In this document: positions 8,232 through 16,584 of the stretch, one piece after another | How positions within the stretch are numbered: the first letter of the stretch is position 1 | How the letters are laid out: each line of letters opens with the position of its first letter | Assembly: GCF_017163935.1 (NCBI RefSeq) | Contig: NZ_JABVZR010000001.1 | Coordinates: 4,030,001 to 4,094,000, forward strand | Direction of reading: 5' to 3' | Source: Novosphingobium terrae | Lineage (GTDB): Bacteria > Pseudomonadota > Alphaproteobacteria > Sphingomonadales > Sphingomonadaceae | Length of the DNA stretch: 64,000 nucleotides | The notes under the pieces: generated by a model | The model's input: only the letters and a program-made list of their open reading frames with translations | The model's database searches: none | Told to the model about the DNA's origin: nothing | Position numbers and translations under genes: made by a program

Positions 8232-9235
8232 GGGGCCACCTCCAGCACGATCTTGCCGATGTGATCGCCCGCCTCCATCCGCGCATGAGCGGCAGCAGCA
8301 GCGGCCAGCGCAAAGGTCTGATCCATGATCGGGCGGCAGTCACCGCGCTCGATCAGCGGCCAGACGATGCGCAGGATATCCTCGGCCACCAGCGCCTTGA
8401 AGGCGACATCGCGGGCGCGCATCGTCGATCCGGTCAGAGTCAGGCGCTTGGTCATCACCAGCCACATCGGCACTTCGGCCTTGGCACCGCCCTGCACGGC
8501 GATGGTGATATGGCGGCCATCATCGGCCAGGCATTTGATGTTCCGGGCCACATAATCGCCCGCCACCATATCCAGCACCAGTTGCACGCCCTTGCCGCCG
8601 GTGATTCGCTTCACCTCTTCCACGAAATCCTGATCGCGGTAGTTGATGGCATGGTCAGCGCCGATCTCCAGCGCGCGGGCGCATTTCTCAGGGCCGCCGC
8701 AGGTGACGATCACCGTCATGTCGAAGGCCTTGCACAGCTGGATCGCCGTGGTGCCGATGCCGCTGGTGCCGCCGTGAATCAGGATCGTCTCGCCCTCACG
8801 CGCCCAGCCGCGCTCGAACACATTGTGCCAGACGGTGAAGAGCGTTTCAGGCAGCGCCGCCGCCTGATCGAGCGGCAGGCTGGCGGGCACCGGCAGGCAC
8901 AGTGCGGAATCGGCCACGCAATATTCGGCATAGCCGCCGCCCGTCACCAGCGCGCAGACCTGCTGGCCCAGCCAGATCTCATCCGCGCCCTTGCCCAGCG
9001 CGACGACCTTGCCCGAAATTTCCAGCCCGGGAATCGGCGAAGCGCCCGGCGGCGGGGGATAATTGCCCTGCCGCTGTATCACATCGGGGCGATTCACCCC
9101 GGCATAGGCCACGCGGATCAGAACCTGTCCCACGCCGGGATGCGGCACGGGGGCCTGGCCGGGGTGCAGCACCTCCGGCCCGCCGGGGTGTTCGAAGCCA
9201 ACAACTGTCATGAATTCAGGGACTATGTCCGCCAT
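8228..9235 (-). CDS. NAD(P)H-quinone oxidoreductase (zinc-independent MDR family)
   Basis: 335-aa medium-chain dehydrogenase/reductase of the quinone oxidoreductase (PIG3-like) type. GVNRPDVIQRQGNYPPPPG (residues 47-65) is a hallmark, and the nucleotide-binding motif GGTSGIGTTAIQL starts at residue 155. No catalytic-zinc ligands are apparent. The ATG at 9235 was chosen; a second in-frame ATG at 9211 is possible, and neither has a strong ribosome site. It is divergent from the DUF1192 gene, with a shared 94-bp promoter region, and is coupled to the downstream gst. Confidence 0.88.
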   Translation of the reverse strand: MADIVPEFMTVVGFEHPGGPEVLHPGQAPVPHPGVGQVLIRVAYAGVNRPDVIQRQGNYPPPPGASPIPGLEISGKVVALGKGADEIWLGQQVCALVTGGGYAEYCVADSALCLPVPASLPLDQAAALPETLFTVWHNVFERGWAREGETILIHGGTSGIGTTAIQLCKAFDMTVIVTCGGPEKCARALEIGADHAINYRDQDFVEEVKRITGGKGVQLVLDMVAGDYVARNIKCLADDGRHITIAVQGGAKAEVPMWLVMTKRLTLTGSTMRARDVAFKALVAEDILRIVWPLIERGDCRPIMDQTFALAAAAAAHARMEAGDHIGKIVLEVAP

Positions 9236-9329
9236 CGCTACCCCGCACAGCTCGGTAAAGTCGCACTTGTCTGCCGTAAACGCGCAAGCGGTTGACAGCA
9301 AGCGCCGCGACGTCAAGGATGCGTTTCCA

Positions 9330-9542
9330 ATGGAAGACGATGACCGCCCCGTTCCGTCCGGTGGCGTCAGCAAGGACGCCGCCCAAGCGCTCGCCAGCGA
9401 AAGCCTAGAGAGCTATTCGCAGGATGAGTTGAGCGCCCGTATCCGTCTGCTTGAAATCGAGATTGAACGCGTCAAGGCCCATGCCGCGCGGGCCAGCGCC
9501 CACAGGCTGGCCGCCGATGCCCTGTTCAGGCCGCGCGCATGA
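9330..9542 (+). CDS. DUF1192 family small protein
   Basis: 70-aa conserved alphaproteobacterial protein of unknown function. The core YSQDELSARIRLLEIEIERV forms a short amphipathic coiled-coil helix, as in other DUF1192 proteins; the rest is polar and Ala-rich. The ATG at 9330 has AAGGA upstream at suitable spacing. It is divergent from the quinone oxidoreductase gene and 264 bp upstream of clpA. Confidence 0.8.
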   Translation: MEDDDRPVPSGGVSKDAAQALASESLESYSQDELSARIRLLEIEIERVKAHAARASAHRLAADALFRPRA

Positions 9543-9587
9543 AGGCGGGCGCCATCATCCCGCGCTCCGGCGCAAGCGAAGGAGCCC

Positions 9588-9619
9588 CCCCTCGTAATTG
9601 GGCGGGGGTGCCCCATATA
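9588..9619 (+). promoter_or_regulatory. Possible heat-shock (sigma-32-type) promoter for clpA
   Basis: In the 264-bp gap before clpA, CCCCATATA resembles a sigma-32 -10 element. A weak CTCGTA lies about 14 bases upstream where the -35 (CTTGAA-like) would be. The -10 match is good and the -35 poor. ClpA/ClpB-type unfoldase genes are often heat-shock controlled, which is the only contextual support. Confidence 0.3.
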
Positions 9620-9806
9620 GAGATTGTTGATGGAGCCGACTCCATGATCGGCCCCCACACCAGACCCCATGCGGACGCCAAAACCGCATGGACCGCTCGC
9701 CCCTTCCGGGCGTTTCGTTCCTCAAGCCCCGCTCTTCATGTTCATCAGGCGCCCGTCCACACGGCGCCGATTCACGGACACGTCAGTCCCTAGCGAAAGT
9801 GCCAAG

Positions 9807-12179
9807 ATGCCCAGTTTCGCCCAAAGCCTCGAAAAAACCCTTCACGCCGCGCTGGCGCATGCGTCCGAGCGCAGCCACGAATATGCAACGCTTGAGCATC
9901 TGCTGCTCGCGCTGATCGATGACGTGGATGCGGCTCAGGTGATGAACGCCTGCGGGGTTGACCTTGGCGAACTGTCCGAGGCGGTGAAGCAATATCTGGA
10001 TCAGGAATATCAGAGCCTGAAAACCAAGGATAAGGCAGAGCCTGCCCCAACCGCCGGTTTCCAGCGCGTGATCCAGCGTGCCATCCTGCATGTGCAATCC
10101 AGCGGAAAAGACACCGTCACCGGCGCCAATGTGCTGGTGGCCCTGTTCTCCGAGCGGGATTCCTATGCCGTCTATTTCCTGCAGCAGCAGGATATGAGCC
10201 GCCTGGATGCCGTCAGCTTCATCAGCCACGGCATCGGCAAGGGCGGCAAGCGCATCGAGGACAAGCACCCCAAGGGCACCGAAGAAACGCCCCATGAGGA
10301 CAAGCCCGAGACCAAGAGCGCGTCGGCCAACAAGAAGGATTCGGCGCTCGACCAGTTCACGGTGAACCTCAATGAGAAGGCGCTGGGCGGCAAGGTCGAC
10401 CCGCTGATCGGGCGCGGGCCCGAGGTGGACCGCACCATCCAGATCCTGTGCCGCCGGTCCAAGAACAACCCGCTTTATGTGGGCGATCCGGGCGTGGGCA
10501 AGACCGCCATCGCCGAGGGTCTGGCGCGCAAGATCGTCGAGGGCGACGTGCCCGAGGTGCTGGCCAATGCGGTGATCTATTCGCTCGACATGGGTTCGCT
10601 GCTGGCGGGCACCCGCTATCGCGGCGATTTCGAGGAACGGTTGAAGCAGGTCGTCTCCGAGCTGGAGAAGATGCCGCATGCCGTGCTGTTCATCGATGAA
10701 ATCCACACGGTGATCGGTGCCGGTGCCACCAGCGGCGGCGCGATGGATGCCTCGAATCTGCTGAAGCCCGCGCTGTCGGGCGGCACGATCCGCTGCATCG
10801 GCTCGACCACCTACAAGGAGTTCCGCAATCACTTCGAGAAGGACCGCGCCCTGCTGCGCCGGTTCCAGAAGATCGACGTGAACGAGCCCAGCATCGAGGA
10901 CACGATCAAGATCCTCAAGGGCCTGCGCACCGCCTTCGAGGATCACCACAAGGTGAAATACACCGCTGAGGCGATCAAGACGGCGGTGGAGCTTTCCGCG
11001 CGCTACATCAACGACCGCAAGCTGCCCGACAAGGCGATCGACGTGATCGACGAGGTGGGCGCGATGCAGATGCTGGTGGCCCCGTCCAAGCGCAAGAAGA
11101 CGATCACCGGTCGCGAGATCGAACAGGTGATCGCCACCATGGCGCGCATCCCGCCCAAGAGTGTCTCCAGCGACGACAAGAAGGTGCTGGAGCATCTGGA
11201 ACGTGACCTCAAGCGCGTGGTCTTCGGGCAGGACAAGGCCATCGAGGTGCTGTCCCGCGCGATGAAGCTGTCGCGTGCCGGTCTGCGCGATCCGGACAAG
11301 CCGATCGGTTCGTTCCTGTTCTCGGGCCCGACCGGTGTGGGTAAAACCGAAGTCGCGCGCCGTCTGGCCGAGATCATGGGTATCCCGCTCCAGCGTTTCG
11401 ACATGTCGGAATATATGGAGCGCCACTCGGTCTCGCGCCTGATCGGTGCCCCTCCGGGCTATGTCGGCTTCGATCAGGGCGGTCTGCTCACCGATGCCAT
11501 CGATCAGCAGCCCCATTGCGTGCTGCTGCTGGATGAAATCGAGAAGGCCCACCCCGATCTGTTCAACATCCTGCTGCAGGTGATGGACAATGGCCGCCTG
11601 ACCGATCACCACGGCAAGACGGTGGATTTCCGCAATGTGGTTCTGATCATGACCACCAATGCGGGTGCCAGCGACATGGCGCGCAACGGCATCGGCTTTG
11701 GCGACATCTCCAAGGCGGACGCCGGCGAGGAAGCGGTCAAGAACCTGTTCACGCCGGAATTCCGCAACCGTCTGGATGCCATCGTGCCCTTCGCCTACCT
11801 GCCCACCTCGGTGGTCAGCATGGTGGTGGACAAGTTCATCCTGCAGCTGGAACTGCAACTGGCCGACCAGAACGTCCACATCCAGTTCGACGCCGATGCG
11901 CGCGCCTGGCTGGGTGAGCGCGGCTATGACAAGCTCTATGGCGCGCGGCCTATGGCTCGCCTCATTCAGGACAAGGTCAAGCAGCCGCTGGCGGAAGAAC
12001 TGCTGTTCGGCAAGCTGGCCCATGGCGGCGAGGTGAACGTCACCATCAAGGATGATGAGGACGGCAAGCCCGCCCTCAACTTCCAGCTGACGCCCGCCGC
12101 GCCCAAGGTGGTCAACAAGAAGACCCGTGGGCAGAAGAACGCGCCCGAGGCCCCCAGCAAGGCCGACGGCAAGGAGTAA
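9807..12179 (+). CDS. clpA: ATP-dependent Clp protease ATP-binding subunit ClpA
   Basis: 790-aa AAA+ unfoldase that feeds substrates to ClpP. Parts in order: N-terminal Clp repeat domain (residues 1-150) with EYATLEHLLLALI; a charged linker (about 150-180); first AAA+ module with Walker A GDPGVGKT near residue 225 and VLFIDEIHT Walker B; second module with GPTGVGKTE near 507 and LLLDEIEKAHPD. Residues after 760 form a Lys-rich tail. Length (E. coli ClpA is 758 aa) and the short middle region fit ClpA rather than ClpB. No clpS adaptor gene lies directly upstream, where it is often found. A strong terminator follows. Confidence 0.95.
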   Translation: MPSFAQSLEKTLHAALAHASERSHEYATLEHLLLALIDDVDAAQVMNACGVDLGELSEAVKQYLDQEYQSLKTKDKAEPAPTAGFQRVIQRAILHVQSSGKDTVTGANVLVALFSERDSYAVYFLQQQDMSRLDAVSFISHGIGKGGKRIEDKHPKGTEETPHEDKPETKSASANKKDSALDQFTVNLNEKALGGKVDPLIGRGPEVDRTIQILCRRSKNNPLYVGDPGVGKTAIAEGLARKIVEGDVPEVLANAVIYSLDMGSLLAGTRYRGDFEERLKQVVSELEKMPHAVLFIDEIHTVIGAGATSGGAMDASNLLKPALSGGTIRCIGSTTYKEFRNHFEKDRALLRRFQKIDVNEPSIEDTIKILKGLRTAFEDHHKVKYTAEAIKTAVELSARYINDRKLPDKAIDVIDEVGAMQMLVAPSKRKKTITGREIEQVIATMARIPPKSVSSDDKKVLEHLERDLKRVVFGQDKAIEVLSRAMKLSRAGLRDPDKPIGSFLFSGPTGVGKTEVARRLAEIMGIPLQRFDMSEYMERHSVSRLIGAPPGYVGFDQGGLLTDAIDQQPHCVLLLDEIEKAHPDLFNILLQVMDNGRLTDHHGKTVDFRNVVLIMTTNAGASDMARNGIGFGDISKADAGEEAVKNLFTPEFRNRLDAIVPFAYLPTSVVSMVVDKFILQLELQLADQNVHIQFDADARAWLGERGYDKLYGARPMARLIQDKVKQPLAEELLFGKLAHGGEVNVTIKDDEDGKPALNFQLTPAAPKVVNKKTRGQKNAPEAPSKADGKE

Positions 12180-12199
12180 GCGCTGGACCGCGCAAGAAG

Positions 12200-12231
12200 G
12201 GGCGCCACTCGTGAGGGTGGCGCCCTTTTTT
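12200..12231 (+). terminator. Rho-independent terminator of clpA
   Basis: A 9-bp GGGCGCCAC/GTGGCGCCC stem with an 8-nt loop is followed by six T residues, 20 bp after the clpA stop. Repeat copy B begins 20 bp further on. Confidence 0.93.
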
Positions 12232-12251
12232 GATTCAGAAGGGAAGAGAGG

Positions 12252-12488
12252 ATGCGAGGGTGTTACACCCTCGCGCTCCCATGAATGTCTGCGTGGTGCT
12301 TCGGGTTCGGCTTGGCGCTCAGTTTGCCGCGCCGCAGGCATGAATCGCCAGCATGGCCCATCATCCATGATCGGATTGCCTGCGGCGCCTTGCCTTGCGC
12401 CGGTGGAGAGACTGGGCACTCGGATCGGGAGCCACTGCCGCTCCGTCGGAAGACGTTCCGGGAGCGCGAGGGGGTAACCCCCTCGCAT
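12252..12488 (+). repeat. Interspersed composite palindromic repeat, copy B
   Basis: 237-bp copy between the convergent clpA and yggU genes, ending 7 bp before the yggU stop. The left hairpin loop is TGTTACA (GCGAGGG-TGTTACA-CCCTCGC); the right end has the long GCGAGGGGG-TAA-CCCCCTCGC form. The segment GTGCTTCGGGTTCGGC near the left is the single-copy form of the 19-bp unit amplified in copy H. The central CGCCGCAGGC/GCCTGCGGCG pair is intact. Confidence 0.9.
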
Positions 12489-12495
12489 TTCCTTT

Positions 12496-12777
12496 TTACC
12501 CTTCCAATCCCAACACCTTGTCCCTTGAAGTCGCCCCCCGCAGCAAAACCAGCCGAGACGGCGCCACACCCAAGCCCTTCGCCACCAGATCGATCACGGC
12601 AGCGTTCGCCTTGCCATCCTCCGGCTTGGCGCGGACCTTGGCCAGCAACCGCCCCTCGGCCAGTTCCAGCCCTTCCGAACGGGCGCCGGGCGTCACACGC
12701 AGCGCCAGACGGCCTTCCTCATCCAGCAAATCCCGGATCGCGTCAGGGGAGGGCAAATCGGCCTTGGGGCGGGCCAT
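12496..12777 (-). CDS. DUF167 (YggU) family protein
   Basis: 93-aa YggU/DUF167 protein, a small conserved alpha/beta protein of unknown function. Diagnostic motifs are RVTPGARSEG (residues 28-37) and VRAKPEDGKANAAVIDLVA. The ATG overlaps the stop of the carbonic-anhydrase-like gene by one base (TGATG), so it is probably the last gene of the hemB-GNAT-carbonic anhydrase-yggU run. A longer reading frame upstream runs inside the neighbouring gene and was rejected. Confidence 0.88.
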   Translation of the reverse strand: MARPKADLPSPDAIRDLLDEEGRLALRVTPGARSEGLELAEGRLLAKVRAKPEDGKANAAVIDLVAKGLGVAPSRLVLLRGATSRDKVLGLEG

Positions 12778-13349
12778 CAGCCCTCCAGCGCCTCGCGGTG
12801 CAGGCGGGCATTGTCCACATAATGCGCCACGCCAGCCTGCATGCCGGCCAGCTGCTGGTCGTTCAGAGCGCGGCTGAAAGCGGCAGGGCGGCCCACCCAT
12901 AGCTCACGGGGCGGGATCACCTTGCCGGGGCTCAGGAGGGCTCCTGCGGCCAGCATGGCGTCGCTGGAGACGCGCGCGGCGTCCATCACCATGGCCCCCA
13001 TGCCGACGAAGGCGCGATCCTCCAGCACGCAGCCGTGGATCATGGCCATGTGGCCGACCAGCACATCCTCACCGATCAGCGTGGGAAAGCCTTCGGGGCG
13101 GTTGGGCTTGGGGGAATCGCAGTGGATCACCGTGCCGTCCTGGATGTTGCTGCGCGCGCCAATGCGGATGTGATTCACATCGGCGCGGATGACGCAATTG
13201 TACCATATGGAAGCGTCAGGGCCGATCTCGACATCACCGATGATCCGGCAGCCGGGGGCGATAAAGGCGCTGTCATGGATGCTCGGCCAGATGCCCTTGA
13301 AGGGGGCGATGGTGATGTCAGGGCGAGTCTCAAAGGGGGAGGGGGTCAT
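12777..13349 (-). CDS. Gamma-class carbonic anhydrase-like hexapeptide protein
   Basis: 190-aa left-handed beta-helix protein of the gamma carbonic anhydrase/YrdA family. Hexapeptide turns run from about residue 30 to 150. The three zinc-ligand histidines of the class are present as IQDGTVIH (His76), LVGH (His100) and MIH (His105). YrdA-type proteins keep the metal site but are often poor anhydrases, so activity is uncertain. Four-base overlap with the upstream acetyltransferase gene and one-base overlap with yggU indicate one transcript. Confidence 0.9.
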   Translation of the reverse strand: MTPSPFETRPDITIAPFKGIWPSIHDSAFIAPGCRIIGDVEIGPDASIWYNCVIRADVNHIRIGARSNIQDGTVIHCDSPKPNRPEGFPTLIGEDVLVGHMAMIHGCVLEDRAFVGMGAMVMDAARVSSDAMLAAGALLSPGKVIPPRELWVGRPAAFSRALNDQQLAGMQAGVAHYVDNARLHREALEG

Positions 13350-13876
13350 GGCCTGTGGATACGGTAAAGCCGGTGCAGGCGCAAAGGATCGCCTTCGGGC
13401 AGGGCGGGGTGCTCGAAATCCTCATCTGCGGCGCGAACCATGCCGAGGCGCTCCATCAGGGTCCAGCTGGCGCGATTGTCGGGGACGGTGATCGCCACGA
13501 TGGTCTGCATCGGGCGATTGGCCCATGCCCAGTCCAGCGTGGCGCGTGCGGCCTCCTGCGCATAGCCCTGACCCCAGGCGTGGCGCACCAGGCGCCAGCC
13601 CACCTCATACTCCACCAGCGGCGGGCGAGGCGGGGCCATGCCGCACATGCCGAGGAAAGCACCATCCGAACGCCGCTCCAGCGCCCAGAAGGTGTGGCCG
13701 TGCTCGGCATCCATCGCCTGACCGCGCGCAAAGGCCGCATCGGCCCCGGCGCGGTCCAGCGCGACCAGATAGCGCATGACCTCCTCGTCCTGCGCCATGG
13801 CCCAGAAGGGCTCTCGGTCCGAATCCTGCCAGCTGCGCAGGATCAGCCGCTCGGTCTCAAGGCGGAAATCAGCCAT
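13346..13876 (-). CDS. GNAT family N-acetyltransferase (RimJ/RimL-like)
   Basis: 176-aa acetyltransferase. The start TERLILRSWQDSDREPFWAM is typical of the RimJ/RimL-like branch, and the acetyl-CoA pyrophosphate loop is recognised in VRHAWGQGYAQEAARA, with VPDNRASWTLMERLGM as motif B. The substrate is unknown; the name does not imply ribosomal protein acetylation here. It overlaps hemB by 8 bp and the next gene by 4 bp. Confidence 0.87.
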   Translation of the reverse strand: MADFRLETERLILRSWQDSDREPFWAMAQDEEVMRYLVALDRAGADAAFARGQAMDAEHGHTFWALERRSDGAFLGMCGMAPPRPPLVEYEVGWRLVRHAWGQGYAQEAARATLDWAWANRPMQTIVAITVPDNRASWTLMERLGMVRAADEDFEHPALPEGDPLRLHRLYRIHRP

Positions 13877-14876
13877 TCAGCAGGCGCGCGGCATGGGCGG
13901 CATGATACGTCAGCACGCCCGAGCAGCCCGCGCGGCGGAAGGCCAGCAGCGTTTCCAGCACCATCGTATCGCGGTCGGCGGCGCCCGCCGCCACGGCATG
14001 CTCGATCATCGCGTATTCGCCGCTGACCTGATAAGCGAAGACGGGCACGCCGAATTCGTCCTTCACGCGGCGGGCGATGTCCAGATAGGGCAGGCCGGGC
14101 TTGACCATCACGCTGTCGGCGCCCTCGGCCAGATCGATGGCGACTTCACGCAGGGCTTCGTCGCTGTTGCCGGGGTCCATCTGATAGGTCTTCTTGTCGC
14201 CCTTCAGCAGCCCGCGCGAGCCCACCGCATCGCGGAACGGGCCATAGAAGGCGCTGGCATACTTCGCGGCATAGGACATGATCTGCACGTTCTGGTGGTT
14301 GGCACCCTCCAGAGCGGCGCGAATGGCGGCGATGCGGCCATCCATCATATCGCTGGGGGCGATGATGTCGGCACCGGCGTTGGCCTGATTCAGGCTCTGG
14401 CCCACCAGCGTTTCCACCGTGGCATCGTTCAGCACATAGCCCGTGTCGTCGATCAGCCCGTCCTGACCGTGCGAGGTGTAGGGATCGAGCGCCACATCGG
14501 TGAGAATGCCGATATCGTCACCGCAAGCATCCTTGATGGCGCGGATGGCGCGGCACATCAGATTGTCCGGGTTGAGCGCTTCCTTGCCGTCCTCGGTGCG
14601 GCGCTCCTTCTGCGTGTAGGGGAACAGGGCGAGGCAGGGGATGCCAAGGCTGACGGCCTCCTTCGCGCGCTCCACCATCAGGTCGACGCTCCAGCGCGAG
14701 ACGCCGGGCAGGGCGGCGACCGGATCTTCCACGCCTTTGCCATCGGCCACGAACAGCGGCCAGATCAGATTGGCGGGGGTGAGGATGGTCTCGCGATGCA
14801 TCGCGCGGCTCCAGGGGGTGGAGCGGCTGCGGCGGGGGCGCTGGGCGGGGAAGGGGGCGATGATGGTCTGGGTCAT
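13869..14876 (-). CDS. hemB: Delta-aminolevulinic acid dehydratase (porphobilinogen synthase)
   Basis: 335-aa enzyme that condenses two aminolevulinate molecules to porphobilinogen in haem synthesis. The Schiff-base lysine is in DSVMVKPGLPYLD and the partner lysine in YAAKYASAFYGPFRDA. The metal-binding loop reads LTDVALDPYTSHGQDG, without the Cys triplet of zinc enzymes, so a magnesium-dependent type is likely. First gene of a four-gene minus-strand run; repeat copy C lies in its upstream region, only 63 bp before the ATG. hemE and hemJ are also in this window. Confidence 0.95.
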   Translation of the reverse strand: MTQTIIAPFPAQRPRRSRSTPWSRAMHRETILTPANLIWPLFVADGKGVEDPVAALPGVSRWSVDLMVERAKEAVSLGIPCLALFPYTQKERRTEDGKEALNPDNLMCRAIRAIKDACGDDIGILTDVALDPYTSHGQDGLIDDTGYVLNDATVETLVGQSLNQANAGADIIAPSDMMDGRIAAIRAALEGANHQNVQIMSYAAKYASAFYGPFRDAVGSRGLLKGDKKTYQMDPGNSDEALREVAIDLAEGADSVMVKPGLPYLDIARRVKDEFGVPVFAYQVSGEYAMIEHAVAAGAADRDTMVLETLLAFRRAGCSGVLTYHAAHAARLLNG

Positions 14877-14939
14877 GGGTTCGGGTTTAGACCTGTTGGG
14901 GGCGGGGGGGAATGCGATTTTGGTCGAAAGAAAAGGACA

Positions 14940-15127
14940 ATGCGAGGGGGTTACCCCCTCGCGCTCCCATGCATGTCTACGTGGCGTGCCATCTCATCGT
15001 TGCGCCATGCCGCAAGCGGCTTTCATTTATAGCCTCCGGCGGTAGAGAGGTTGGCATAAGGCTGCGCAACTGCGCGCCCTCTCGTCGGGAGACGTAACGG
15101 GGGTGCAAGGGGCGATGGCCCCCTGCT
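14940..15127 (+). repeat. Interspersed composite palindromic repeat, copy C (variant)
   Basis: 188-bp copy in the divergent gap between hemB and xth. The left hairpin GCGAGGGGG-TTA-CCCCCTCGC is standard. The right hairpin is a different type (GTGCAAGGGGCGATGGCCCCCTGC) and the central stem has decayed to GCCGCAAGCGGC. GTCGGGAGACGTAAC is kept. With copies D and J it is among the most divergent, and it lies in what should be a promoter region. Confidence 0.8.
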
Positions 15128-15154
15128 TATTCTCTTCCTTAGGAACCTCTCCCC

Positions 15155-15928
15155 ATGAAAATCGCCAGCTTCAACATCAACGGCATCAAGGCCCGCCTGC
15201 CGCGCCTGCTGGAGTGGCTGGAAGAGACGCGCCCCTCGGTCGCCTGCCTGCAGGAGATCAAGACTCAGGACGAGGGCTTCCCGGCCGATGAGTTCGAGAA
15301 GATCGGCTATCACGCCATCTGGCACGGCCAGAAGGGCTTCAACGGCGTGGCGATTCTGGCCGACGGCGAAAAGCCCGTCGAGGTCCAGCGCGGTCTGGCC
15401 GGAGAGCCCGAGGACGAGCACTCGCGCTACATCGAGGCCGATGTGTTCGGCGTTCGCATCGCCGGCATCTACCTGCCCAACGGCAACCCGCAGCCCGGCC
15501 CGAAGTTCGACTACAAGCTGCGCTGGATGGAGCGCCTGCGCAACCGTATGGCTGAGCTGCGCGCACTGGAAATCCCTGTCGTGGTCACCGGCGACTTCAA
15601 CGTCATCCCCACCGATCGCGACATCTGGTCCCCCAAGGCCATGGCCGATGACGCGCTGATGCAGCCGGAATCACGCGACGCCTATCTGCGCCTGCTCAAC
15701 GATGGGTGGACGGACGCCATCGCCACGCACAACCCCGATGGCGGCGTCTGGACCTATTGGGACTATCAGGCCGGGGCATGGCAGCGCGATCACGGCTTCC
15801 GCATCGACCATGCTTTGCTCTCACCCGAGGCGGCAGACCGGCTGGTGGCTTGCGGGGTGGACAAGGATCATCGCGGGCGGGAAAAGGCCAGCGATCATGC
15901 GCCAATCTGGATTGAGTTGAGGACGTAA
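15155..15928 (+). CDS. xth: Exodeoxyribonuclease III
   Basis: 257-aa Mg-dependent AP endonuclease/3'-exonuclease of the ExoIII family, used in base-excision repair. Catalytic positions visible: Glu34 (LQEIKTQDE), Asp147 and Asn149 in TGDFNV, and the terminal SDHAPIWIEL (Asp247, His248). Length matches the family (268 aa in E. coli). The ATG has a nearby AGGAACC purine stretch. It is one of the few plus-strand genes left of the predicted origin, flanked by repeat copies C and D. Confidence 0.94.
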   Translation: MKIASFNINGIKARLPRLLEWLEETRPSVACLQEIKTQDEGFPADEFEKIGYHAIWHGQKGFNGVAILADGEKPVEVQRGLAGEPEDEHSRYIEADVFGVRIAGIYLPNGNPQPGPKFDYKLRWMERLRNRMAELRALEIPVVVTGDFNVIPTDRDIWSPKAMADDALMQPESRDAYLRLLNDGWTDAIATHNPDGGVWTYWDYQAGAWQRDHGFRIDHALLSPEAADRLVACGVDKDHRGREKASDHAPIWIELRT

Positions 15929-15940
15929 GAAGGGAAGCAG

Positions 15941-16155
15941 ATGCAAGGGGGTTACCCCCTCGCGCTCCCATGACTGTCTGCGTGGCGCTTCGAATTCGGC
16001 GATAGAGCAACGTCGCTGCGCCGCAGGCATAAAATGAATGATCTGCCTGCGGCGCTTTTGCTGCCTAGGTGGAAAGTTCACGCACCACGATGCCTACACA
16101 CCTCCCTTTCGTCGGGAGACGTAACGGGGGTGCAGGGGGCGTAACGCCCCCTGCT
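15941..16155 (+). repeat. Interspersed composite palindromic repeat, copy D (variant end)
   Basis: 215-bp copy between the convergent xth and glutaredoxin-like genes, starting 12 bp after one stop codon and ending 1 bp before the other. The left hairpin has one base changed (GCAAGGGGG-TTA-CCCCCTCGC). The right hairpin is the alternative type GCAGGGGGCGTAACGCCCCC TGC, as in copy C. The central CGCCGCAGGC/GCCTGCGGCG stem is intact. Confidence 0.88.
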
Positions 16156-16156
16156 G

Positions 16157-16528
16157 TTACCCTTTCCCCTTCAACTCCGCGATTTCCTTCCTGAGCGCCG
16201 CCATGGTCGCCAACGGCCCACGCACATATTGATCCAGCGTCGGCAGGCTGGCCACGTCCACGCTGGCCTCCGCTGCATAATGATCGATGATCGCTCCGGA
16301 ATCCGGCAGATATTGTCCGGGAGCAATCTGGGCGATGGGGAAGGTGACCTTCTCGACATGCGGCTCCAACTCAGCGCGCATCGCGGCCTCCAGATCATCG
16401 CCGGGGACGAAGACCCGCAACTCGAAACCACCGATCAGCCCCGCCTCAAGCAGGAACAGCCGCAGCTTCAGGCACCAGGGGCAGCGGTCCTTCAGGTAAA
16501 GAACCGGGCGGAAAGGCGTGGTGGTCAT
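16157..16528 (-). CDS. Glutaredoxin/GST N-terminal-domain protein
   Basis: 123-aa thioredoxin-fold protein. A dithiol CPWC motif (KDRCPWCLKLRLFL, residues 13-26) follows the first strand as in glutaredoxins, and the VTFPIAQIAPGQYLPDSGAIIDHY segment corresponds to the cis-Pro/Asp-Ser glutathione-binding part of GST N-terminal domains. It lacks a helical GST C-terminal domain. Role unknown; a glutathione-linked thiol oxidoreductase is plausible. The stop codon lies 1 bp from repeat copy D. Confidence 0.75.
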   Translation of the reverse strand: MTTTPFRPVLYLKDRCPWCLKLRLFLLEAGLIGGFELRVFVPGDDLEAAMRAELEPHVEKVTFPIAQIAPGQYLPDSGAIIDHYAAEASVDVASLPTLDQYVRGPLATMAALRKEIAELKGKG

Positions 16529-16584
16529 AGAAGCGCTCCGTGTGAGGATCAGATCACCGGTCTAACCCTCGGGCCACAAACAAC

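Noticed and set aside
9783..12569. 928-codon minus-strand frame opposite clpA
   Set aside because: Mirror frame of a high-GC gene; composition is His/Arg/Gly-rich with no domain, while the plus strand encodes an intact ClpA.
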